Shown piece by piece: positions 27,501-42,500 of a stretch of 64,000 nt of DNA (positions are counted from its first letter, which is position 1; the number at the start of each line of letters is the position of its first letter). The notes under the pieces were generated by a model that saw nothing but the letters and a program-made list of their open reading frames with translations, made no database searches and was not told the DNA's origin. The stretch spans positions 62,001 to 126,000 of the forward strand of contig VWPU01017854.1 in NCBI GenBank assembly GCA_013398955.1. The letters are read 5' to 3'. This stretch comes from Callaeas wilsoni. Its lineage: Eukaryota > Chordata > Aves > Passeriformes > Callaeidae. The translations under genes and the position numbers were made by a program.

Positions 27501-30500
27501 GGGCCGGTTTACTGTACACTGTATCTTCCTTCACTTGCTAGGCATGAGCACTGAAGACATTTCAGGCATTTAAAGAAAGCTGGAATAATAATGTTAACAA
27601 CATATTTTACCTGTTAACTGTTCTAATAATGATGCTTTTCAATCATGTTAAAGGCAAGCTGGCAAAAGCCTGGGAGCTCCCGTGCACCACTGTGACTCAA
27701 AAAGACATGTTCAGCACTGGTAACAGACAAACCAAAATGTACCAACCAAGTTGCTGCAGACTCACAAATGAGGAACATCTTCAAGGAGATGAGGAATTAG
27801 TGGCTTGCAAATAAGAGGAAAAGAACTTTTTCCTCTGATTCTCAGGACAAGAGCCCAAACCAAACATTTTTGGAGGGTTAAGAGATACTGTACACAGGGC
27901 TGTACATGACCACATAGGAGGGCAAAACAAGAAGAAGGTTCATCAATGAGTTTAAGATTTTGGCACAACAGAAAGCGTCTTCGTTTTCTTTCTGAGGACT
28001 ATGGAAAGTGGTGTCACCTAGTCTGCTTCCTCCTACAACTTCAGGAAGAAACTGAAAACAATGATTGTTTTAAGAAAAGGAGAGGCATGGTCTGAGCAGC
28101 ACTGGGATAGCCAAAAAGGCATCTCTTTAAGCCCCTTTCCTACTGGTATCCTGTAATCTCTCTTCATATCTTTTGTTTTCCTGGAGTTCCTTTAACTGGA
28201 AATGCAGCCCAATCTCAACTCCATTTGTGAACCAATCATGGTTGAGGGATCTTTTATTCATATCTGTAGAAACAGGCCCTATACTCAAGAACATGGATCA
28301 TAACATTATTTCCAAAGAGGGACAAATCAAAATATAGTGCAAAATTTTCTCTTTCAGTTTCACATCAGTAATTAACACAGTTTGTATCACTTGAGACAGG
28401 TTTGAATTTGGAATGTAATAGAAAACATGACAAGTAGCCTCAACATTTCAGAAAAAAAAAAAATAAGAGAGAGTCCACACATGTGGACTAGGGTTTAACC
28501 AAAAGGAAATCAAGTTCTGTGTTGTAAGGGTTGACAGTAAGTCAACGCCTGCAGATGGCCACCAGGACAGGAATATCCTGTTAAAATGCACATGTACAGC
28601 TAGAGAGCACATTACTAAGGACAGTCAGACTTGTCCCAACTAGAACATTGAATTTAAACGTCCTTTCACTAATCAAGCTGTAAACATTGTAAGTATGGAA
28701 AATTTGCATAGCAAAGAATGTACTAAAGAAAATCCTGAAGCTTCTCATGGAAAATTTTTGCTTCTTGATCTCACTAAGTGCAGGATGAATAAAGGAAAGA
28801 CCACCAATGACTCTCGGGGAATCATGATTATATTCCACTCTCACGGGGGAAAAAACCCCCACCACCTATTGTTTTCCCTTTTTTGTTTTTCCTTTATGAC
28901 AAAAAGAAAACGATTACAGGGATTCAAAATCACAGGATCATTCATGTTTGGATCTAGTTTCCTGTCTTAACTGATTTTAAAACTGTAAATTAGTTTCCTT
29001 ATCAATTATAGATACTGGCAAACTTTTGAGGACAAAAAAGAAGGAAAAAAAAAGTGCCCCATGTTGGTAAGCAATGATCTTTAGCATCATTCAAAAAAAA
29101 AAATCTGATTTTTAACATTATGACAAATGCAGCATTCTAATTGGAAGTGTCAGGTCAGGCATATTCCCATTCCAGGACAGTTCAGTAAGTATCACTGAGC
29201 CAGGAATTCAGAAGTTCAGATCACCAGGTTTGGGCTTATATCCTGGCCTAACAGCACATCATGATTTTACATAAACGGAGCAGTAAGAACCACCTTAGAG
29301 GTAAGAGATGAAGTTTAAGTGTCTTTTTTTAAGCTCTATGGTTCTATGGGAGCAGAGAAATCCACAGAATGTTTCTTAAGGAGAAAGAAAAGGAATAATT
29401 CAGGCATCCTGGTCAGCTTGCCATTTCTAATTAAAGCACAGCCTCTACAAGCCAGTAGTCCTTCTTACTTCTATGCTAATGATGACTTTAATGTCAGCTT
29501 TGGTTAGATAAGGAATACAGAATCAAGTCTCTTGAGTCAAGGTTCAGTGAATGTGGGTCATGTTTAGGTTCATCTTCAAACCTTAGAAAAATCATAAATT
29601 TAGTTATGGGGCCAGAATGAAAAAGCAGAATAGGAATCACTGAAAAATCTGCAAATCCCTTTTGTAAAGATGCAAAAGTTATTTTATTTGTCTCAACACT
29701 AATAATGGTTCAGCTTTGGGCATGTCCCAAGAGGCTACTAAACTACCCTGTAAATAAAAGTGATGTTTTGAAGGCTATTAAATTTCTTTAAGACACTGTA
29801 CAGACATTGTGATATATAGAACACATTCTGTATTTACCAAAAACACTCTTAAAAGACAGTTAGTCCTGAAATTCAATTTGCAAAGCATTCTAATACTGAT
29901 ACTTACCATATGTGCATTAAGCTGCTCTCTTGCTGTTTCTGGTAAGCCTCCAACAGGTTTTGATGCCAACAGCTGACGTTCAGTGTCTGTCAGCCATTGC
30001 TGCAGATCCTCAACTTCACCATGGAAACCTTGGGCCTAAATTATACCATATCATTTTAGAGATAACGTTCTCCATTCCAATACCAGCTCAGATGCATAAG
30101 CACATTGGCAACTGGTTTAATCAGGTACTTGTAATAATCAAAGGAAATTAAAGAAGAAGAAAAAAAAAGGAAAAAACAAACAAACTGGCTCAATTCAATC
30201 TAATGGATAAAAACAAAAGCCATAGAAATCTTGAAAGCAGTCTAAATAACTACTGTAAGACCAATGTTTTCCCTGAATAATACACCTATACAGAAATTTC
30301 AGCCTTTACAAATATGTAGACCAAAAGCCGAGGTCTTATATCAGCACTATAAGGGACAGTGTCCAGCTGTGGAAGACACAGCTGGATTCTAACTTTCTCC
30401 AAATTCAGGAGCGTCTGCATCATGGTTTTGATTTAGGCCAACTTCTAATACATGTATCTGTATTTAATGTAAAAAGACACTTTTTCTGAGTTATCTCTAT

Positions 30501-33500
30501 ATTTGATCATTTCCTGTTCACCTGGATCAAGGCACTATCCAGCTGCTGTTTCCTTTGTTCTGTTTTTTCCAACAAGTTTTGCCAGCGCTGATTCAGGAGT
30601 TCCAACTTGCTCCGTAAATTACTTGCTTCTTCAACAGCACTTGATTCAATCAGGTCATTTCCTGCTTTTTTAACGGCTTCCACCGTAGATTGATGAGCAA
30701 AAACATCATTTTGTAGCACCTACAATCGTAACACAGCATGGCCATATTGGTAAGTTACTGAATGAAGGCACTTACAGTGACTGAGCCAGTTGTAGTCCAA
30801 GGACAAGCCAACAGTTTAACATCAGCATAGGTATTAGAAATTAAAGCTAATAACTAAGACCTCATCAATCAAAAGCAGCAACAGACCATTCTGACAAAAT
30901 ATTGAAATTTATTTCTGTATCTTGGAAGAAATAATATAATCCTTCTGAAAACATATATTTCTGAAATTTAGCACTAAAGGTTTCTAGTAGTGCTAGGGAA
31001 TAATTATTTCTTCACTTTTAAAATTCATTATATACTTTTCTTTAACAGGATTTTTTCTTTGAATACTAAATGCCTGCTGTGCTATACAACAGCCCAACTG
31101 CCGCAATGCCTTCTTGTGCATTTCACAGCTACAACTCCTTTCACATTATGTCAGGCTACCAGGACACGACCTGTGCTAAAAGCTGGGGGATGGTTGTAGC
31201 ACTAACACAGAAAGACCTCCTCCATCTGCTTGAAAACCTCTTAGCACCAACCACAGTAAAAACTATAAAAGGCAACAAGTACATTTGGGAAAAAAATGTT
31301 GTTTTCAGAAGGATAGGAGGCAGGGCAAGAAAAGCTTTAATATAGAACAGAAAAAGAAATAAGCAGAATGGCTGGGAAGAGAATGGTAAACCCCACCTAA
31401 GAAATTCAAGTTTATTACTGCTGTCTTCCATGGGGTCTGACTCAAACTCACCTCCATCAAAATGCTAGCATATGGAAAAAATTTAAAGCTAAATAAAAAG
31501 GAACTTAAAAATAAGCTATATGGACCACAAAACGGAATAGCAAGTCACAAGTAGACCTTGAACACAAAATACACATCACATTTACTTTAATTCTTCTAAG
31601 CTAAGACCCAGATTATTTTATTTTCCTAACAGGGCGAAAAAAGGTATTCACAGAAGCAGATGCATCTTATCCCTTCCTTCCTGCTGAGATTCACTAAGAA
31701 CAAGGTCTATTCTTTCCTAAGTTATTCAAGAGGTGGATGTTTTTACAGGCTGCCACAGGATGCACTACTGTGTGAACTTTCTAACCTATAAACTCTGTAT
31801 TATGAAAAGGAAGTAGATTCATTCATGTGTTTGCTGAACTCCTTCAGCACAGACAAAAATGACGTCTCGATGCTTCTTCACCAGTAAAACACTTCTGTTT
31901 GATAAGAATATAAAAGGTTCATGGAGCAGAACCTGGTTTTGTAATTTTATTTACTTTGTTTTAAAAGGGTCTGTTTATAACAGGGTATGTAGATACTGTA
32001 TTCTGTTCAAGTTCCAACTGACCACCCAAAAGCCTTCAGAAGCTGCATAGCTGCATTAACACAGACAATGAAAATACCTTAATTATCTGTGTACTGTCAA
32101 TTTCAATCAATTCTCTCAAAATCCAAAATGGACTCTAAGTACTTTTTACATCACATGCAGGCCAAAAATTAAATGGCAGATTTAAAGGGAGAGGATTTAC
32201 AAGGTTAGATTGAAATCTTCAAGTCTAGAAAGAACACGTCTTCATGAAGAGCACGGAGTTACACACAGAGGCAGGGAAAATCTCTTACTCCTAGGACATG
32301 TTCTAAAAATAAAGGCATAGCAGAAGCATTCTTCCGTGGGCTCCAAAATAACAATGATCAGCAAAAATACTAAAAGAAACAAACAAAAAAACCCTTAACC
32401 CTACATTGTAAGTAACACAGAGAAAAAGGTAAGAGTTCACACAGATTTTTGGAGAAGCGTTTTCCATCTCAGCTGAACCCAACTGACACACAACTTTGCA
32501 GAATTCAGAACAACTTACTATTTTCCGGGAGGAAAGAAAGAACCAAAGATATGCAAGAGTCATGCAGTTTGTGAGACCTGGCTTAAACAGAACTAATCAA
32601 GGAGTTTATTGCTTCAGGGAGCATAGCAGGTTCAGTAACTTTTGAGTTCCCTAGGTCAAAGAAAGGTGATTAGAGGTGGAGACTAGGGTAAGCTGTTTAT
32701 TTTTGGCTAAAACCTATGCCACTTGCATGGCATAGGCAAGAAAGGAAGGAATGTGGAGGAGTAAGAGGAAGGATATTATTTATTCCAAGTCTTCATTTCA
32801 GCTATAATCCGCATCTTGAAAATATATGTAGAGAATTATTTATCAAGTGTGAAGTTTTACTAAAAGACTTATCCCTAAGATAAGTATCAAAAGAAAATTT
32901 CAGTTAATATTGATTATAACTACATACATGATGTTTGGCAAGTTCAATTTCAATAGCCTTGGGGTCTCCACCCACGGGTTTCTGTTCATTCAGCAAGTCT
33001 TCCGTATGCGTCAGCCATGCCAGTAACTCATCCAGGGCATGCTGGAACTGCCCCAAGGCTAACAAGGCACCTTCCAGCTTGTGCTACAGTAAAGATAAAG
33101 TTAACAATAAAATAGTTTCACAATGCAATTGAATTGTCTTACATTACCATCAGTCACCACAATCCAGAGCAGAGCCCGTGCACAAGATAGAATGAAAGCC
33201 AGGGAGAAACTGTTACCCAGTACAAGCAACGCTTTAGAACTACAGCTGAGTTAGCAATTCCCTTGTAAAGCCCTGCATTCCAGGCTTAAATTCCTGGTCT
33301 TGGAAGATGCCATACCACCAGAACAGTTAAGCTGGAAGGTTCTTTCATCAGCTATATCTTTTTTTTTTTGTAGCTTTTTATCACTTAAAACATAATTTCA
33401 TTATAAATGCAATTTGGTGCTTGATCTTTATAAAACCTTTTCTTTGTCATGAAATGATTCTGTTTAGAAAAAATAATACACTTCAAAGGACTCTCTTTCA

Positions 33501-36500
33501 CATCTCTCAGCTTGATAATTTAAGGAAATAACACTGAAATAGTTTAATATTAAGTTAATGGAGTTTTATTCAATTGCTCAGTTCAGCATCTAATATTACT
33601 TTTGCACACATAAACATGTTTTCAACTGCTACTTAAGACACCAAACAGCAAAATGAAATAATCATTCAACATAGTATTGCTGATAGAGAATTTAAAAAGG
33701 TTTAAAAAATTAAAAAATCTCAACTAATTGTACAATTCAAATCCTATTATGTATAGTTTTGTTAGTTTCCAAACCAAAAGGAATATGTAAATTAATATAA
33801 GCATTATACATAACAAAGAGTTTTTCTCAAAAATCTAAATCATTAATAAAGCCCCCACCTCCAAGCTTATTTACCTGTCTACTTATAATTTTGTCTTCTA
33901 GGCTGTCCCACAATAGTCTGAGCTCTGAGAGAGGGTCTTGAACAGTGTGCTTGTCACTCTCTTGTGTTGCCTTCTTTAGCAATAGTTCTGCCTGATGGTT
34001 CAATCTTTCCATTTCTATCTGTTGCTGATAAGCTTCTGTCTTAAATTGCTATGGTAAATAGAAAAAGAATAGAAATAAATGAAATACAAGTAATGATTAT
34101 AGAATCATAGATTGATTCTATGTTCTAGCTCTTGTGCTTGTGATGGTGATAATGCTTTAAACCTCAAATAGAATTACTCTTCAAAGGAAGTGAAAGCAAA
34201 TTTTCTTTAGTAGAATACCCTCTTGAACGCGCAACTGGTGCAACAGCCTGAATGCAACTTGTGTACATATGTTCTGAACTATGTAAGGTCACGATTCATT
34301 TGAAGTTACATCATAAAATATATAAAACAACCTGCCCACAGCCAACAAAATCTACAAGTGAGCAACAAAACCCAAGAACCTTCTCTGATCATCACACATC
34401 TCTGCTTTTTAAACATGGCATAACAGCACACCAACGTCAGTAGCATATTCAATCACAAATACAGATCCACGCAGACAGGTTTCTAAGTTAGACTGGAATT
34501 TTGATTTTCACCTTAGATATGTATTGGGAATGTCATGACCTGTGTGAGCATTTAAATAAAAGCTCTAATGGCAGAAGCAAAGCTTTGGAGGCCTTCTCTC
34601 AGAGCCTAAAAAAACCTGTTCATGTTAGAAACCATAAAACATAAAAGGTCATAGCAAAAGAATCCTGTACATAATAACTTCATAGCTTTTGAAAGGGAAT
34701 GAATACTAGAAGTATTTCTGGGCTATCAGGAAAAATAAAACGTAGTCTTGCCAAAATTTGGAATATGTTTTTAAACAAAGCACATTTTAAAATAAAAAGT
34801 TTGCAATGAAATACTTTTAAATTTTCATGCAAATTCTTTTTACTAAAAACTGAAAATGAAAATTGCTTTTGACTCTCAAAAAGTACTAAACAACACAGAA
34901 AAATACAGACAAATGGAAATATAAAGGAAATAAATTGCTAGTTCATACCTTAAGTTCCTCTGTTTGCTGCTTCACTGTCTCCAGATCTGTTCCAACTGGG
35001 GACATAGATGCTAACTTGCTGCCAGCAATGTCTACCCAGTCAAATAATGCCTGAAAATCACAGTATGATATTCAAGTGTGAGCAGAGAAATGCTGGTTTT
35101 TTTGAAAGTTATATTAAGTAAAATATCAGAACATTTCTTTTTTCCAGAGAAGGTATTGCTGTGCTCTTTCAAAGAAAATAACCTTCTCAGCAAAACTTAG
35201 GTTTCTTTGCAGTACAATAGAACAAATACCCATGTAACAGTTACAGGAGTGTACATTCTGCAGGACTGGATTTCTATTAGCAGCAACATTCTGCCAGAAT
35301 TATTCATGCTGAGAAGCACTCTACTTCTTGCGTAAAATCTGCAATTTTTATGAATCCCCTGAAAGGTAAATACAAGACAAACTCTGTTCTACAGTTATCT
35401 GAAGTGAAAATGGAAGGTGGTGGATAACACACCTTAAATGAGGATTACAAACAAACTTCTTTTGAAGAAAGCTATTTATGTAAGGAACATGGAACTACCC
35501 ATTCAGTACATACTAGACACTGAAGGACCATAACTGAGCTAGAATGAATCTTTATAGGATAATGCAGAATGACTTAAAAAAATAAATGATGTCTCCCCAG
35601 CTCTGATGCTTTGTGGGTATTTCTTTTGCTCCCGATACAATGCAGAACCTCAAGAATACTCTACATGGATTAAGAGCAGCTGCATCAACCTGAGTAATTG
35701 CTCAAGGGAAAGAACACCTCCACTAGGCCCTTTTCCACCTGGCTGTTATCTGTGGAGATATCATTAAGGAGAAAAGCTTAGGACAACTTGTTGGAGCTGC
35801 TCACTACTACATGGCTCGCTGAGAAAAGGAGAACTATGCCCAACGAGCTCGAGAGGGTGAGGCAGCTGCAGTTAACACTGCATAAAAGTCCATTACACTT
35901 TTCCTATTGTCTACTGAAATGTGTGAAAGACAGCACTTAAATACAGTCCTTTCACAAAGTACCAAGCTTGTAGGATGTAGCATGCACAGCCACAGGAAAC
36001 AGAAAGCACTTAAACAAAACAGTGATGATTCTAACTGCCCAATCAACCTCTGCACAGTAGGAACACAAGAGAACCTGGAGAAAAATCCATAGTGATGGTG
36101 CACTACAAAACAGGTATGTTGCATTATTATTAAGGAGTGGTCTGCTGCTTGATCTGCACCAAATACAGAAGTAACTGCCCTCAATGTCATGCAAAATTCC
36201 AATTTTAAAGATTTAATGAATCAGGGAAGACAGTAATTCCACCAAGGGAAAAAAAAAAAAAAAACAAACCCAGAAGAAACAAACAAACAACTACAAAAAG
36301 CCCAACAGCACATACAGAGCAAAGATCATCGATTCAAAGGTTAGGTTGGGTTGGAAGAGACTTTTAAAGGCATACTACAGTACAATCCCTCTTTTTTTTT
36401 AAACTTCATCAGTTCTAGGCAGCACGATGTACAAGATATCTTAAAACTGCTGGAATATTTGTCTACAGATTTAAAAAGGGAATCATCTTCTAAAGCATTG

Positions 36501-39500
36501 CGATAGGATGAATTATACTAAGAATAAGTATAATGGTTTAGCAACATTATGTTAATTATATTTTTGCTTAAAATACTCAAACGTTTTACTTATAAAAAAG
36601 GTGGAATAAAATTAAAGTGCTTTAACTGTCTGCCACTCAAAGAAAACAGCAGCGAGTATATGGACCTGTACTCCATTCCTTTCCAACCATAAAGATGTGA
36701 CTCAACTTCAACCTGCCTACACTGACTATCACAAGAAAATATGAGCAGGACTACTATGAATGTGTGGTGCTGAAAAATCTCTGCTCCTATCAACAAACAA
36801 GGGGACATTCATTTTGAATATAATCACAGTGAAATATATGGACATGAAGAAAACCACCCAACATACATATTCTTTAATGCAAAAAATCCCCAACAAACCA
36901 ACTCCAACCAATCTTGAGAAAAAAACCCTGCCTACTGAAGAAAACAGTCACTACAACCAGAGTGCATTACTTGTCACCTACCTAATCCCATGACACTTTT
37001 TACTACAACCACATCCAGTCCCATTGACTCGAGGCTGGGTTAGGAATATCACATCATCTTACCTGCAGTCCATCTTGGTATTGAACAGCTGCCTGCATAG
37101 CTTCCCCAAGCTTATCCACACGTTCTTTCCACGTTTTGTTTAATGCATCCCAGGCAGAATTCAGCTGCAAGTAAGTGCAATTTACTCCAACAGACAAAAG
37201 AATTTTACTGCTATATTATGTGCACTTACTAACTCCTCACTGATCAATAATACAAATAAACTAAGCACGAATAGTTCACATTTATTCCATATTAACACTC
37301 TTGATCTCCCTATCACTGCATAACTAGTTTCTTTCAGAATTCAGTAGAGGTTCAGAATTGTAAAAGCTGTAAACTTCAATACTGATTGAATATTTTTATT
37401 AACAGAGATATTACAGTTAATAGAGGAAACACTACTAAATCATTTGGATTTGCATCTGTATAACAAAAATAGCTTAAAAGAATCATACATTGCTGAACAC
37501 TAGAGAAATTAAAAGTACTTTATAGTCATCCAAATAGGGTAGTCTCAGTTAAGATGTCTCACTTGGCATGAATAATACATATCCAAAATTTATTCTAGCA
37601 TTACTTTTGCAAGAAATAATCACCTACCATATTAATCAGTGAGTATTTAAAAAAAAAAATCTGTCTTTTACAAAAGTTCTAAACCATAAATCAGTGAAAT
37701 AAAACAATGTGTACATTCTAATCAAAAATTCATTCACCCAAAAGGCAAACCTTACTTTACCACAAAGGCTTCGAGGGGGTCTCACTTTTGCCACAAAATT
37801 TCTATTTTCAAAATTTATTCGGGTTGTGGGGAATATACCAATTTCAGCTGAGCAAGTATCTCTCATAGCAGACCTAAGCATCTGCATTTCCCATACCTCA
37901 TCTATACTCTTGTTGACAATAGGTTTGTCAGGCTCTCCACAAGCAGCTCTAAGTTCAGAGCCAAGGCTCATAACTGCTTCTAGCTCTTCTTGTAGTCCAT
38001 CAATTTCTTCTTTAGCAGCCTACAAAGAGAAAAAAAACAACACTGATAAACTAAATTTAATAATCTATGTACAACTTGCTTTCAAGATAGAACACAGCAG
38101 GATTCCACCTTTGTTTTCTTTCAAGTCACTTGGGCTTACAGCATGATGTTTAAAAAATAAGCATCCGTTTGCAGTGTCAGATGAAATCAGCTGACATCAG
38201 TCTAAATTGTAACAATGGTTTATGATATCATTTTGCATGAGATGGAAAAAAGTAAACAGGAACTTTTAAATTAGATTTCTTTAATCAGAGTGTCTTCTTT
38301 GCCAGAGGTTATCATTCGACCTTCAAACATTTAACTATCAGTATAAATAATGACAGGCTTAGAGGATAATACAGAGGGCATAATACGTTTGTACACCTTT
38401 CATTTAGATGTTACGTATTACTCAAGGAATCTTAAGTATGTATAACTTTTAAAAGTCTCACTGAGATGGTTATTATATACATATTTACAAACAAATAAAG
38501 GAATATAATGACAAGCACATGCTGTGTGCTCATTGCAAGTAAGCACTGATACATGTTATTAACTGTACACTCTTGAGATACCATTATTGTAAATTCCTAC
38601 ACAATTATCCCTCTTAGTCTTTACAAAATAATATATTCTCCTCTGCATACCATAAAAAAAGTACTTCAAGCCAAGAAAATACTTTCTACTGACCTCTGCA
38701 GCTTCTTGCTGTTGCTTGACTACAGATGGGTCAACTCCAGGTCCCTCCAGTTCTCGAATGAAGTCCTGAGTATCTTTAATAGTAGCTACAAGAGCCATAT
38801 GATCACACCAAAACTTTTCAGCTAGCTCCATTACATCCAACAGTTTGGCCTCTCTTTCCTCAGTCAAGGTCTGGATGTCTTCCCAAACTAGGACCATTTG
38901 GTCTAGTTTATCTTGAACAGCTAAACAACAAAGGAACTAGATTACTACCTTGGCAAACAATTCTTGGTCATAAATCTCTCTACAGTTCTACAGCAGAAAC
39001 ATATGTGTACATTTTAAAATTTATAAGTTTAAAATATTTCTTTGCAGGACTCCTTAAAATGTTAAGTGGAAACAAACACAATGGCCTTTAAAAATAAAAT
39101 AAAGGTCATATCCACAATGAATTATTTTAAACAAATGCTTTGTTTTTATAAATCTTTAGCAGCTTCTCCAGGAGAATATTCCCCAGATTAGAGGTCATCA
39201 GAAATGAAGAATTTTATATGCTGCAGCTTACTGCATTTCCACTACATGAAAGTTTCCTCAGTCTACTACCTTTAGCAGATATATCCTTATCAGTGCCTTC
39301 TGAGCGAGCAATCATTTCCTCCCCTCTCTGTTTAAGTGTCTCATACACTGGCTGAAGTTTTTCCAGATCCACAGACACGTTCTTATTTTCACTGATCTGC
39401 TCTTTAATCTTCTCAACCTCTGCTGAGATCGAAGGTGGCTGCCTCAGACGTTCAACTATGCGTTTCAGACTCTCAAGAGTTGGATCTATCTTGTCATGAA

Positions 39501-42500
39501 ACTAGGAGAGTGGTAAAGGACAGAAGGAAATGGCAGACATATTAGAATAAAAAACCCAAAAACTAAAACAACAATCTGAAAAATGGCATCTGAAATTATC
39601 TTGGAAAAAGGTACTTTAACATCTCTATCCAACATATGTATGTGCAAATTGGAATACCTTCCTCTAGGCTCTTTTAATATCTAAATTACAAAAACAACCC
39701 TGCAAAATGGTACGTTCTCTTAAAATCAAGAATTTTACTATTAAGTTTGGGTTCAGTCCTGAGACACTCCCTCTAAGGATACTATACATATGACAGAATT
39801 CACTTACATTTAGTCCTGTGAAATTCATAGTAGTTTGTAGCTTTGGAGAGCCATGGCTTTCTGACTTCATCATTTTAGAAAGATACATACCTCACTAATA
39901 AAAATATACATCTTCTTGTTAGGACCAACATACTGATAAACAACCTCCCATTAAGGCTTTATATGTAAGGTCATGCAAAAAGACATTTGTTAGTGGCCAG
40001 GTGGTGCTCGCTAGTGCAGTAAAGGTATGTCACTTTCTGCAAGTAAAAGCACACAACAGTGTATATACTATATCCTTCCACGTTTGACTGGAAGCACTGA
40101 GCACTAGTAGCTGCTCAGAAACTCAGTTATAGCTGTGTTAACGTGGTTCAGCCTCTGGGATAGGTCCAAAGTTAGCCTTTATTACATGCTTTTGGATTCA
40201 TAGAGATTCCTAAATATCTCGCACCACCATGCCCCTTTCAAATTAAAAAAATCAATAAATCATGGGTGCATTTAATGACTCTCCAGGATCTACAAAAAAC
40301 ACTCCTGACAACACTTGGAAAAGATGCTAGAAAGAACATAGCAAAACAAGATTACCTTATGTGAACAAATAGCTACATCCTTTCTATTCAAAGGAACATA
40401 CATAGGCAATATAAATATAATTGATCCCACCATACAACACACTTCAAATCAGACTCTCTGACTAACACTATGGGCCTCAGTGCTTCTGTTAGAAGTGTGA
40501 ATATCATACAAGCCAACAAAATGTGTTATGAAAGGAAAGTCGCCTTCCCACTTTCAAGACTTCTGAGAAACTGATTGTGGCAACAAAACCTTACAAGAGT
40601 GATAAAAACTGAAATTAATTTGGCAATATTTGGGTCTAATTTTAGGACATATATTACATTTTTGTCAGTGCATTCAGTGGGCCTCGTACTCAACTTCAAC
40701 AAATGAGACAAAATGTTTTAGAACTTAAAAGGAAGAAAATGCAAGTCATTACAACCTCTCATTCTAGCTTCCTACATTATGTCCTTCCTTTGATACACAG
40801 TGCAATTTAATATAATTTAAAACCCGAAGAGTTAAATAACTACTCTTCAAGGACTGTCTAGACAAACATTGACATAGACATCATAGTACAGAGATCTGAT
40901 AATATATATTCACATATCTTTATAAAAAAAGATTATATGAAATTACATTCTGTGGGTATTAGAATGTTTTGCTTTGCCATCTGCATATACATTTGGGTAT
41001 ATAAACTGAACCATAAAGTATTGCATAAATAATTCAGTAATTTCTCAACATCTGATTATATTCTAGGTGTTAGCAAAGAATGCATTTCTAATTCTTGCTT
41101 TCTGTACTTAGCCAGTACAACGTGTTGATGTCTATCACATACAAAACAGGGACTCTAATACTAAGTAAATATCTTGATTTTCAAATTGGCAGCTCCACAT
41201 ACAGGGAGGACTAAGCATTTATGATTAAGAAAAAGGGAGGATCTAAATAATCAGGCATATTTCAGAGGTGTGAATAAGGAAGATGTTTAGAATGACTGAA
41301 AGTTTATACGTTAAATATACACATATATATATAACGTATAATGTCTATAACCAGTTTAAAAGCAGGATGACATCTGACGTCATTTAGTTTTGCCTCACAT
41401 TATCAAACTCAGCTGCAGGGGCTAGGAATATGACATTAATTATAATGACCTGAAAAAAATTACTTAGAATGTAGAATTGGTAAGGTCTTCAAGGTGTATT
41501 TCTTTATTTAGTATTTAAGACCTAAGCAGAATATTAATTTCTTAATATCTCTGTTCACTTAATTTCCAGTGAACAGAGAAAAAAAAAGGGAATTTTCTAT
41601 AAAAACAGCAGTATAGAACAAAGTACTTTTATTCAGGTTGTTGTATGGGTTTATGTACAAAGTTTTACTGAGTTCTTTTCTGAATCTGGGTCAAGGAAAA
41701 GAATTTCTATGTGGACTTAATGACAATTAACCCAATATTTAACAGTTGCTAAAACACAACACTTGACAATACTCTACTGAAGATGATTTCATAAGCTGAT
41801 GAAGCTAGAATATGCAGCTTTTGTGGACTTGACCTGAATTGGATGCTGATGACATTTTGTGAAGTCTACGTTTCCTGGCAATACTTTTCTGTAACAGTTT
41901 CAGCACATGCTATGTTAAGTTCTTCGGAGTCTGCAGTGAAGAGCCAATGCCACTCCATTGCTAAACTACCCACAAGTTCCATTGCTACCTGTTAGCTACA
42001 GCTGCTAATTCCTAGAAATAACTACACTCAAATTAACTGATCAAAAGTGACATTTGTTTACAAATGAAGGATCAACCCATAACAGATCAGTAAGAGAAAA
42101 CAAAAGGGAAAATCAAATCCCATATTTTTAGATCACTAGATTTTTTACTTCAAAACTAAGCAGCTGTAACATTTTTCAATGGCTGCAAAGTCATAATACT
42201 GACTGATATATAAAATTATAACGCCTCAAGATACAGAAAAATCAGTGCCATTAACAGTGATATGAACATTCATAGACCATTAGGTTGAAAAATCCAGATA
42301 AAACAGCAGTTTAGTCTTGATATATCCATGTAAGATGACAATGTGTATTTTTCCATTGAATGAACCCAATTATACTTTAAACTTAAATTGATACCTGGGT
42401 ACACTGAGAAATGGCTTCATCCAGTGCCAGTGCTCGCTTTTTGACATCTTCCTTAATTTTACTGTAAAGGGTGTCAGCTGCCACATATTTCTCTTGGATA

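Larger units (their letters stand above)
35051..37062 (-). other. Intron e17-e18
   Basis: Contains an A-rich stretch (36248-36295) followed by an old CR1 3' fragment (36325-36430). Remainder plain. Confidence 0.7.

Noticed and set aside
34101..34123. AATCATAG...CTATG palindrome as a further CR1 3' end
   Set aside because: Resembles the terminal CR1 repeat, but nothing adjacent matches the element; too short to call.
37636..37896. Open frame running beyond e16 into the intron
   Set aside because: The GAG|GTATGG donor at 37897/37896 followed by an in-frame fit to e17 shows that the reading past it is intronic.
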